DNA of 64,000 nucleotides from Candidatus Chryseopegocella kryptomonas (GTDB taxonomy: Bacteria; Bacteroidota; Ignavibacteria; Kryptoniales; Kryptoniaceae): assembly GCF_001536065.1 (NCBI RefSeq), contig NZ_CZVW01000001.1:1-64000 (forward strand). Reading direction: 5' to 3'. Positions 56,615 through 64,000 of this stretch are shown one piece after another. The translations under genes and the position numbers were made by a program. How positions within the stretch are numbered: position 1 is the stretch's first letter; every line of letters starts with the position of its first letter. The notes below the pieces were generated by a model. The model searched no databases. It was given only the letters and a program-made list of their open reading frames with translations, and was not told the origin of the DNA.

Positions 56615-59600
56615 TTTGCAAATTCATATTTAATTTCACGATGGTATTCTTGTAAACTTTTTATCGTTAATTTCCCTTCTTTCAATTTTTTAATCGCTTC
56701 AACTGCGCTGAATCCTGCTGAAAGAGTCGTCACGAATGGAACTTTGTATTTTATGGCGTTTCTTCCAATTGCGAACTCATCAAACCTTGAAGTTTCCCCA
56801 AGAGGCGTGTTTATGATAAAATTTATCTTTCCTTCTTTTATCAAGTCAACAATGTCCGGGTGTCCTTCATTTACTTTGAAAACCTTTTCAGCTTTGATCC
56901 CATTTAAGTTCAAAAATTTTGCTGTTCCATCCGTAGCCAGAATTTTAAATCCAAGATTTATAAATTCTTTAGCAATTGAAATTATCTTCTCGTTTTTATC
57001 TCTGTCATTTACGCTTATCAAAACATTTCCGTAAAGTGGAAGATTGTTCCCAGCGCCAATTTGTGCCTTTGCAAAAGATTCACCAAGTGAATATGAAAGT
57101 CCAATTACTTCACCAGTTGAACGCATCTCTGGTCCAAGGAAAACATTTATATTCGGAAGTTTTGAAAATGAAAAGACGGGGGTTTTACATGCTTTGATCT
57201 TAACAGTTTTATGGTTGAAGTTTTTCAAATTGAATTCCTGCATTACTTCATCAGAATTTTTAACGAGAATTTTTGTCGCAATCCTTGCAAAAGGTATTCC
57301 AGTTGCTTTGCTTAAAAATGGAACAGTTCGTGATGAGCGGGGGTTTGCTTCAAGAACATAAACAATCCCATCTTTTTCCGCAAATTGTATGTTGATCAAC
57401 CCGATAACATTTAAAGCAATTGCAATTTTTTGTGTGTATTCAATTATTTTTTGAATTGTCTCATTTGATGACATAAACGGCGGATAAACGCAGGAGCTAT
57501 CCCCGGAGTGAATCCCTGCTTCTTCAATGTGTTCCATTATTCCAAGCAAAAGAACATTTTTACCATCGCATATTGCGTCAACATCGTATTCAAAAGCATC
57601 TTCAAGAAACTTATCTATCAAGACGGGATTATCTTTGGAAATTTTTATCTCGTGTTTTAGATAATCAATCAGCACATTTTCACGGTAGATTATTTTCATT
57701 GCTTTTCCACCGAGAACATAAGACGGGCGAACGAGAACGGGATAACCGATCTTTCTTGCAATTTCAAGAGCTGATTCAATTGAATTAGCATAATCTCCGG
57801 GTGGATAGTTTATTCCAAGTGTGTCAAGAAGTTGAGCAAATTTACCTCTGTCTTCTGCGATGTCTATACTTTGTGGAGATGTCCCGAGAATTTTTATCCC
57901 TTCGCTTTCAAAAAGTTTAGCAAGTTTTAACGGGGTTTGACCGCCGAAGCTTAAAATCACACCTTCTGGTTTTTCAAGTTCAATTACATTCATAACATCT
58001 TCAAAAGTTATCGGCTCAAAATATAATCTATCCGCAGTGTCGTAATCTGTTGAAACTGTCTCTGGATTACAATTTATCATAATCGTTTCAAAACCTTCTT
58101 CTTTCAGAGCGAAAACAGCGTGAACATTTGTGTAGTCAAATTCAATGCCTTGTCCAATTCTATTTGGACCGCTTCCAATGATTAAAATTTTTCTTCTTTG
58201 TGTTGGGGTGGATTCATTTTCAAATTCATAAGTTGAGTAAAAATAAGGCGTGTATGATTCAAATTCAGCAGAGCATGTGTCAATCGTTTTGTAAACAGGA
58301 ATTATGTTAAGTTTTTTTCTTAAACTTCTAATTTCTTTTTCAGTGGTTTTCCAAATGTGAGCAAGCTGTATGTCGGAAAATCCATTTTGCTTGGCTTTCA
58401 AGATTAATTCTTTTGCAAGATTTGGATTTTCAAGCGCTGTTTTAAAGATGTCGGTATTTTTCAATTCTTCTTCAATCTCAACTATCTCTCTCAAATTGTA
58501 AATAAACCATTTGTCAATTTTCGTAGCTGTGTAAATTTCGTCAATTGTCGCACCAAGTTTAAAAGCGTGCCTTATCCAGAAGAAATTGTCCCACTTGTTT
58601 TGTTTCAATCGTTCAAGAATCTGATTTTTTAAGTTTTCATCTTTACCCAAAATTTCAATTTCATCCTTTCCATCGCATCCAAGACCGAATCTTTCAATTT
58701 CAAGCGATCGTATTGCCTTTTGAAAAGCTTCTTTAAAATTTCTTCCAATAGCCATAACTTCGCCAACTGATTTCATCTGGACCCCGAGCGTATCGTCAAC
58801 TTCTTTAAACTTTTCAAAATCCCATCTCGGAATTTTAACAACACAATAATCTATTGATGGTTCAAACGATGCGGGTGTTTTCTTTGTGATGTCGTTTGGA
58901 ATTTCATCAAGCGTATAACCCAAAGCAAGAAGTGTTGCAATTTTGGCAATCGGAAAGCCAGTTGCTTTGCTTGCTAACGCCGAACTTCTGCTCACACGTG
59001 GGTTCATCTCTATGACAAGCGTTTCTCCGTTTTCTGGATTTACCGCAAATTGTATGTTTGCTCCACCTGTTTCAACACCAATTTCATTTATTATCAACCT
59101 TGCGTAATCACGGAGTTTTTGATATTCTTTGTCTGTTAATGTCTGTGCAGGTGCAACCGTGATTGAATCCCCTGTGTGAATTCCCATCGGGTTAAAGTTT
59201 TCAATTGAGCATACAACTACAAAATTATCTTTTTTATCTCTCATCACTTCAAGCTCGTATTCTTTCCACCCGATTACAGATTGTTCAAGAAGAACTTTTT
59301 TAATCGGGCTTTCTATCAATGCTTTTTCAAGTTTGACTTTCAAATCTTCAAGATCATAGGCAATTGCACCACCTGTTCCACCAAGCGTAAAACTTGGTCT
59401 CAAAATAACTGGAAAACCAATTTTTTCAGCAAAACTTATCCCCTCTTCAATGCTTTTGACATATTCACTTTGTGGAACTTTTAATCCGATCTTCTCCATC
59501 GCTTTTTTGAAAAGTTCTCTATCTTCGGCTTTTCTGATCGCTTCAATGTTTGAGCCAATTAACTTAACATTGTATTTTTGTAAAATTCCAATCTCATAAA

Positions 59601-59913
59601 GTTGAACGGCAAGATTGAGCGCAGTTTGTCCTCCAAGTGTAGGGAGTAGGGCATCAGGTCTTTCTTTCTTAATTATCTCTTCAATGAAAAAAGGAGTTAA
59701 AGGTTCAAGATAGGTCGCATCCGAAAATTCTGGATCCGTCATTATAGTGGCTGGATTATTGTTGACGAGAATGACTCTTATACCAAGTTGCTTAAGAACT
59801 TTACATGCCTGAGTCCACGAATAATCAAACTCACACGCCTGTCCTATTACTATTGGACCGCTTCCAATTATAAGAACTGAACTTATCCGTTCTTTCACTT
59901 TCCCTTGCTTCAA
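56611..59913 (-). CDS. carB: carbamoyl-phosphate synthase large subunit
   Basis: This 1100-residue enzyme makes carbamoyl phosphate from bicarbonate, ammonia and two ATP. Both ATP-grasp halves are present, each starting with I-G-S-G-P ([11 protein letters not shown] and [11 protein letters not shown]). Other motifs are [18 protein letters not shown] and E-A-N-P-R-S-S-R-T. The C-terminal MGS-like allosteric domain (L-A-T-D-G-T-A, I-N-T-P-L-G) is intact. carB precedes carA here, the reverse of the E. coli order. The upstream gap to the mannosidase is 43 bases. Confidence 0.97.
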   Translation of the reverse strand: MKQGKVKERISSVLIIGSGPIVIGQACEFDYSWTQACKVLKQLGIRVILVNNNPATIMTDPEFSDATYLEPLTPFFIEEIIKKERPDALLPTLGGQTALNLAVQLYEIGILQKYNVKLIGSNIEAIRKAEDRELFKKAMEKIGLKVPQSEYVKSIEEGISFAEKIGFPVILRPSFTLGGTGGAIAYDLEDLKVKLEKALIESPIKKVLLEQSVIGWKEYELEVMRDKKDNFVVVCSIENFNPMGIHTGDSITVAPAQTLTDKEYQKLRDYARLIINEIGVETGGANIQFAVNPENGETLVIEMNPRVSRSSALASKATGFPIAKIATLLALGYTLDEIPNDITKKTPASFEPSIDYCVVKIPRWDFEKFKEVDDTLGVQMKSVGEVMAIGRNFKEAFQKAIRSLEIERFGLGCDGKDEIEILGKDENLKNQILERLKQNKWDNFFWIRHAFKLGATIDEIYTATKIDKWFIYNLREIVEIEEELKNTDIFKTALENPNLAKELILKAKQNGFSDIQLAHIWKTTEKEIRSLRKKLNIIPVYKTIDTCSAEFESYTPYFYSTYEFENESTPTQRRKILIIGSGPNRIGQGIEFDYTNVHAVFALKEEGFETIMINCNPETVSTDYDTADRLYFEPITFEDVMNVIELEKPEGVILSFGGQTPLKLAKLFESEGIKILGTSPQSIDIAEDRGKFAQLLDTLGINYPPGDYANSIESALEIARKIGYPVLVRPSYVLGGKAMKIIYRENVLIDYLKHEIKISKDNPVLIDKFLEDAFEYDVDAICDGKNVLLLGIMEHIEEAGIHSGDSSCVYPPFMSSNETIQKIIEYTQKIAIALNVIGLINIQFAEKDGIVYVLEANPRSSRTVPFLSKATGIPFARIATKILVKNSDEVMQEFNLKNFNHKTVKIKACKTPVFSFSKLPNINVFLGPEMRSTGEVIGLSYSLGESFAKAQIGAGNNLPLYGNVLISVNDRDKNEKIISIAKEFINLGFKILATDGTAKFLNLNGIKAEKVFKVNEGHPDIVDLIKEGKINFIINTPLGETSRFDEFAIGRNAIKYKVPFVTTLSAGFSAVEAIKKLKEGKLTIKSLQEYHREIKYEFAK

Positions 59914-59956
59914 AATTTTTCACAAATATAATCAATGGAGCAAATCAATGCAAATG

Positions 59957-62416
59957 TCAGGTGAGAAATTTTATTCGGATGGATTTTAAAAGTTCTGATA
60001 GAGTTTTATCAGATTTTAATTCAACCTCAATCGTTGAATCAGGGTTGATGTCAAAAAAGTTATCGCTCAACTCAACATCAAAACCAGAAAAGTCAACAAA
60101 CACAGCCCTTGCGAGATTTTTTGAGTAAAGTTTTAATCTGTAAAGATTTTCATCCACTTTTGAAATTTTGAACTTTAACCCCGGCGATTTGAACTTCATA
60201 AATTTTGGCTCTTCAAAATAAATTGAGTTCTCGGAAATTCTCCCATCGTTGTATTTAAATTCTGCGTGAATATAATCGGTTTGGAAATCTTCAACTTTTA
60301 AACCTTTTAAATTACTTTCAAAAGCGAAAGCAACGGAATTTTTTTCCGCATCAACTTTAATTTTCTTCTCAAACTTTTTCGCTCCATAAGTCGTAAATGT
60401 TCTAACTATTAGCTCACCCGAAACTTGTCTTGGCAGATCGTTCAAAATGTAAATTTTTAGCGAATCATCAATTCTTTTTAAGACGGGAAGAACTGGATTG
60501 AAAAATTTTTTCGCAAAATAATAAAGTGCCTTTGGTCTTTTTCTATAATCAATCGCAGACCAGCTTATAACATTCCAGCAATCATTCCATTGCCAGAACA
60601 AAGTTCCAGCGGTTTTGAATTTTCTTATTCTCCAGTTTTCAACCGCAAATTTTATCGCTTCCGCTTGATTTAACTGCATCAGATAGATTAAATCTTCAAA
60701 GTCATCGGTAATTTTAAAGTGCGAGGTTAAAAATCTGAAAAGTCGGGGGATACCTTCGGTTTGTTTATTGTGATGGTGAATTGAAAAAGAATTGAAATTT
60801 CTATTTTCAGGTTTTAAAACTTCTTTTAAAGTTTCAATATGGGGTGGTGCTTGAAAGCCGAACTCGGTTATAAACTTTGCTTTAACATTTTCATAATTTT
60901 TATAATCAATCCATTGGCTCCAGACCTTCCATTGATGATGATTTCCGTTTATTTCGGAGTTTGGATAATTCTCTCCCCATGGGGAACTTCGCCAGTATGG
61001 TCTTGTGCCGTCGTATTGCTCGCAAATTTCTTTTAAAACATCTCTAAAAATTTTTGCGCCTGGCATTTCATCTGGGCTTTTTTGCGTTTTGTCAACCCAG
61101 ATCCACTCGTTTTCATTGTTTCCACACCATAAAACAATTGATGGATGATTTCTCAATCTTTTGACGATTTGAATTGCTTCGTTCTTAACATTATCAACAA
61201 ATTCATCATATTCTGGATAACCTGCACAGGCAAACATAAAATCCTGCCATATCATTATGCCAAGTTCATCGCACTTATCATAAAAATAATCATCTTCATA
61301 AATGCCACCACCCCAAACTCTTAACATATTTAAATTCGCATCTTTCGCCATTTTCAAAAGTTTATCGTAATCTTCCTTTCTAACCCTTGGAAGGAAACTA
61401 TCGGCAGGGATCCAGTTTGCACCCTTGCAGAAAATTTTTTCTCCGTTTATCTCAAAAATAAAACTCTCACCTTCTCCATCATCTTCCTGAATTAACTTAA
61501 CTGTTCTAATTCCAAATTTTTTGGTGATTTTATCAATTACTTCGCCATCTTTTGAAATTTCAATTATCGCTGTGTAAAGCTCTGGCTCACCGTATCCGTT
61601 TGGAAACCACAATTTTGCGGATATTATCTCAAATCTATGCGCTCTCACCCTGTCGCGTTTTTTCTGGATTAAGCTTCTTTCGTAAATTTTTTCGTCTTTG
61701 TAAAAAATTTCAATTTTTAAATCAAGATCATCTTCAGTGAATTTTTCAAGTTCAATTTCTGCCGAAATTTCTGCTTTTGAATTTGAAATTGAAAGCGTTT
61801 TAAACCAAACATGTTTTATTTTTGCGAATTTTATGAATTCAAGATAGACAGGTTTCCATATTCCGCTTGTTGTGAGCACCGGACCCCAATCCCAACCAAA
61901 TGAATACTGTGCCTTTCTTAAATAAACTCTGTGCGTTGCAAGTTCAACCGGGAGTTTGCCATATTTCTCTTCAAGTTCTTTGCCTGCAACCGTGGGAGAT
62001 TTGAAGAAAACCTCTATCTCATTTTCTCCGCTCTTTATCAAGTTCTTAACTTCAAAAGAATGCGGAATGAACATATTGTTGAAATGACCTACGATTTCAC
62101 CGTTCAACTTAACACTTCCAACTGTATCAAGTCCTTCAAAAGTAAGTTTAACGGAGTGAAAATCTGAAAAATCAAAATCAAGCAAAAACTTTTTTCTATA
62201 AATCCAATCAACTTTATCAACCCACTGAACATCAATTTCGTTCGTTTCAAAAAATGGATCGGGAATAAAATCATTTGCAAGTAGATCAAGATGAATTGTC
62301 CCCGGAACTTTTGCCTTGTTCCATATTGAAAGTTTTGTTCTTAACTCCTGCGGTAAAAATTCACTTGAACTTGCTTTGAATTCCCATTCACCGCTAAGAT
62401 CAAACTTTAAGTTCAT
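59957..62416 (-). CDS. glycoside hydrolase family 2, beta-mannosidase type
   Basis: This 819-residue exo-glycosidase has family marks L-S-G-E-W-E-F, K-V-P-G-T-I-H-L-D-L-L, G-W-D-W-G-P (mannosidase signature) and N-M-L-R-V-W-G-G-G-I-Y-E. The acid/base Glu is in W-C-G-N-N-E-N-E-W and the nucleophile Glu in I-T-E-F-G-F-Q. There is no signal peptide, so it should act in the cytoplasm on imported oligosaccharides. Its start overlaps the enoyl-CoA hydratase stop by four bases, an operon without an obvious pathway link. Confidence 0.93.
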   Translation of the reverse strand: MNLKFDLSGEWEFKASSSEFLPQELRTKLSIWNKAKVPGTIHLDLLANDFIPDPFFETNEIDVQWVDKVDWIYRKKFLLDFDFSDFHSVKLTFEGLDTVGSVKLNGEIVGHFNNMFIPHSFEVKNLIKSGENEIEVFFKSPTVAGKELEEKYGKLPVELATHRVYLRKAQYSFGWDWGPVLTTSGIWKPVYLEFIKFAKIKHVWFKTLSISNSKAEISAEIELEKFTEDDLDLKIEIFYKDEKIYERSLIQKKRDRVRAHRFEIISAKLWFPNGYGEPELYTAIIEISKDGEVIDKITKKFGIRTVKLIQEDDGEGESFIFEINGEKIFCKGANWIPADSFLPRVRKEDYDKLLKMAKDANLNMLRVWGGGIYEDDYFYDKCDELGIMIWQDFMFACAGYPEYDEFVDNVKNEAIQIVKRLRNHPSIVLWCGNNENEWIWVDKTQKSPDEMPGAKIFRDVLKEICEQYDGTRPYWRSSPWGENYPNSEINGNHHQWKVWSQWIDYKNYENVKAKFITEFGFQAPPHIETLKEVLKPENRNFNSFSIHHHNKQTEGIPRLFRFLTSHFKITDDFEDLIYLMQLNQAEAIKFAVENWRIRKFKTAGTLFWQWNDCWNVISWSAIDYRKRPKALYYFAKKFFNPVLPVLKRIDDSLKIYILNDLPRQVSGELIVRTFTTYGAKKFEKKIKVDAEKNSVAFAFESNLKGLKVEDFQTDYIHAEFKYNDGRISENSIYFEEPKFMKFKSPGLKFKISKVDENLYRLKLYSKNLARAVFVDFSGFDVELSDNFFDINPDSTIEVELKSDKTLSELLKSIRIKFLT

Positions 62417-63192
62417 TTATTTTTGAAAACCGGTTTTCTTTTTTCAAGAAATGCCGATGTTCCTTCTTTGAAATCTTCGGTTCCACAGCAAATTCCGAAA
62501 AGTGTTGCTTCAAGATGAAGCCCATCGCTCAATGTTGTTTCATAAGCCATGTTAACTGCTTTTATAGCCATTCTAATTGCAATTTGTGGTTTTGAAGCGA
62601 GAACCTTTGCTAATTCTTCCGCCTCTTTCATAAGCTCTGATTGGGGAACAACTTTATTTACAACTCCCATTTCATAAGCTTCTTTTGCTGTAAATCTTCT
62701 TCCTGTTAAGATAAGTTCCATTGCTTTTGTTTTTCCAACAAGTCGTGTTAATCTTTGAGTCCCACCGTATCCGGGGATTATCCCAAGATCAATTTCTGGC
62801 TGACCGAAGACAGCGTTTTCGGATGCAATTCTAAAATGACATGCCCAAGCAAGCTCGCTTCCACCACCAAGGGCATAACCATTCACAGCTGCAATTACAG
62901 GTTTTCCGAGATTTTCTATCAAATTAAAAACTTCCTGTCCCCTTTCTGCGAACTCACGACCTGAGACCGCATCAAGTTTGTTAAGTTCGGCTATGTCGGC
63001 TCCGGCAACAAATGCTTTTTCACCAGCGCCAGTGATTATGACAACATAAATTTCATCGTCGTTTTTGATTTTTGTGAAAACATCTTTTAGTTCAAGCATT
63101 GTTTGATGGTTTAATGCGTTTAACTTTTCAGGTCTGTTAATTGTGACAAAAGCAATGTGTTCTTTTACTTCAAATAAAATGTTTTGATACAT
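62413..63192 (-). CDS. enoyl-CoA hydratase
   Basis: This 259-residue crotonase-fold enzyme hydrates trans-2-enoyl-CoA in fatty-acid or amino-acid breakdown. Both catalytic Glu are present (G-G-G-S-E-L-A-W and F-G-Q-P-E-I-D-L-G), as is the oxyanion loop A-F-V-A-G-A-D-I. ATG 63192 is chosen because AGGAGG lies before it; a further upstream Met at 63219 lacks a site. The ending F-L-E-K-R-K-P-V-F is typical. It could serve crotonyl-CoA or short-chain beta-oxidation; the exact substrate is unknown. Confidence 0.95.
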   Translation of the reverse strand: MYQNILFEVKEHIAFVTINRPEKLNALNHQTMLELKDVFTKIKNDDEIYVVIITGAGEKAFVAGADIAELNKLDAVSGREFAERGQEVFNLIENLGKPVIAAVNGYALGGGSELAWACHFRIASENAVFGQPEIDLGIIPGYGGTQRLTRLVGKTKAMELILTGRRFTAKEAYEMGVVNKVVPQSELMKEAEELAKVLASKPQIAIRMAIKAVNMAYETTLSDGLHLEATLFGICCGTEDFKEGTSAFLEKRKPVFKNK

Positions 63193-63251
63193 TTTTGACC
63201 TCCTGATGTTGTTTTTCAAATTTGTTTATCTTTGAGAAAAATTTAATTCAC

Positions 63252-64000
63252 TCACCACGCTATTTCAATTCTTGATTGATCTCCAACCATAAACTTATGA
63301 ACACGTGGCTTTCCTGTCGCTTCAACGATTTCAACATCGTTCCCGAGCAAGCTGCTTTCAATTCTAATTCCAACATTTAAAATTTTGCAATTTTTCATTA
63401 TGATGCTGTATTCAATTTCGCTGTTGAGAACAAATGTTCCTTCGTCAATTGATGTGTATGGACCGATATAACTTCCTTCAATTATGCAATTCTTTCCGAT
63501 GATTGCTGGACCGCGGATTATGCTGTTTTTAATCTTTGCTCCTTTTTCAAGTATGACTTTGCCTTCAATTTTTGTGCTTTGATCAACCTCAACATTTTCT
63601 TCAATTCTCGCTTCAAGTGAGTCAAGAACTAAACGATTTGCCTCAAGGAGGTCTTCCGGTTTACCTGTATCTTTCCACCAACCTGTGATTTCTGCATAGC
63701 CAATTTTATAACCTTTTTCAATTAGATAAGTATGAGCGTCTGAAATTTCAAGTTCCCCACGCCAACTTGGTTTTATATTTTTCACCGCTTCAAAAATGGA
63801 GCTGTCATAAAAGTAAATTCCCGCAACTGCGTAATTACTTTTCGGAACTTTCGGTTTTTCCTCAATTCTTACAATTTTTCCATCAACTATTTCTGGAACG
63901 CCAAACCTTTGCGGGTCTTTTACCTTTGCAAGCGTCAAAAAACAATTGTAATGATTCTTTTCAAATTCTTCAACAAATTTTTTTATCCCACCAACAAACA
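63252..64000 (-). CDS. NDP-sugar pyrophosphorylase, glucose-1-phosphate thymidylyltransferase long type, cut at window end
   Basis: About 249 C-terminal residues are visible; the frame stays open to base 64000, so the N-terminal nucleotide-binding part is missing. R-F-G-V-P-E-I-V-D-G-K-I-V-R-I-E-E-K-P, G-I-Y-F-Y-D-S-S-I-F-E-A and W-W-K-D-T-G-K-P-E-D-L-L-E-A belong to the transferase core. A C-terminal left-handed beta-helix (I-K-N-S-I-I-R-G-P-A-I-I-G-K-N-C-I-I-E) follows. That layout is the long form of glucose-1-phosphate thymidylyltransferase, which makes dTDP-glucose for surface sugars; a related uridylyltransferase is possible. Confidence 0.85.
   Translation of the reverse strand, partial: FVGGIKKFVEEFEKNHYNCFLTLAKVKDPQRFGVPEIVDGKIVRIEEKPKVPKSNYAVAGIYFYDSSIFEAVKNIKPSWRGELEISDAHTYLIEKGYKIGYAEITGWWKDTGKPEDLLEANRLVLDSLEARIEENVEVDQSTKIEGKVILEKGAKIKNSIIRGPAIIGKNCIIEGSYIGPYTSIDEGTFVLNSEIEYSIIMKNCKILNVGIRIESSLLGNDVEIVEATGKPRVHKFMVGDQSRIEIAW

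Overview
The window is a low-GC, tightly packed stretch of a bacterial chromosome with about 55 genes on both strands and no rRNA, tRNA, CRISPR array or insertion sequence that I can see. The affiliation is inferred from four signs. Two secreted proteins end in the type IX secretion tail typical of Bacteroidota and Ignavibacteria (QNFPNPFN, then ..SGVYFCKL.., ending ..KVVLIR). atpD-atpC stand alone, away from the rest of the ATP synthase genes, as is common in Bacteroidota/Chlorobi. Several Bacteroidota-type families of unknown function occur (probable DUF4905, DUF5618 and DUF6913). The proteins are rich in Lys, Glu and Ile, and the genes overlap heavily. A thermophilic Ignavibacteria/Kryptonia-like bacterium is the best guess; the species is not claimed.

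Layout. 1-8300: energy conservation: the end of a DUF420 membrane protein, a small CxxC membrane protein, atpDC, a two-cluster ferredoxin, an Rrf2 regulator, and a quinol-oxidising complex made of a Rieske protein, split cytochrome b and a membrane-anchored octaheme cytochrome c. 8313-14455: mostly minus strand: a small Cys-motif protein, a glycosyltransferase, an acyl-CoA carboxylase carboxyltransferase, an unusual outer-membrane fusion protein and truA, with a MerR regulator on the plus strand. 14561-24695: one long plus-strand operon: cation efflux transporter with a triple dimer domain, a DUF4905-like protein, YjbQ, ThiL, a type IX-secreted subtilisin, then a partner-switching module (SpoIIE phosphatase, STAS antagonist, HATPase kinase, second SpoIIE phosphatase). 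24733-27908 (minus): a PQQ-type sugar dehydrogenase lipoprotein and acetyl-CoA synthetase.

28284-40953 is the most interesting region. Nine tightly coupled plus-strand genes encode a secreted CotH-kinase protein, a BcsB-like periplasmic protein, a six-hairpin glycosidase-like lipoprotein (frameshifted at its start), an outer-membrane barrel, a glycosyltransferase 2 with an N-terminal MshEN-like domain, a polytopic GT-C-like protein, an HlyD-like adaptor, a VTC-type polyphosphate polymerase and a DUF4956 membrane protein. I read this as a synthase-dependent exopolysaccharide machine joined to a CotH/VTC/DUF4956 phosphate module. To my knowledge this combination has not been described. It is preceded by a 375-bp regulatory region with two candidate promoters and several inverted repeats.

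41026-53144 (plus): RodZ-like protein, ligA, an outer-membrane protein, a DUF6913-like protein, a STAS protein, a sodium:solute symporter, DUF5618, pruA, sucC, an odd RpiB, a second carboxyltransferase and an exported protein of unknown function. 53103-64000 (minus): NDP-sugar pyrophosphorylase (cut by the window end), enoyl-CoA hydratase, GH2 beta-mannosidase, carB, carA and a large unknown protein.

Genes are often joined by 1-14 base stop/start overlaps, frequently ATGA. That makes translational coupling likely and helps to choose starts. Where a leader or ribosome-binding site argued for a start inside a longer open frame, the shorter start is given. All assignments come from reading motifs by eye; no database search was run.
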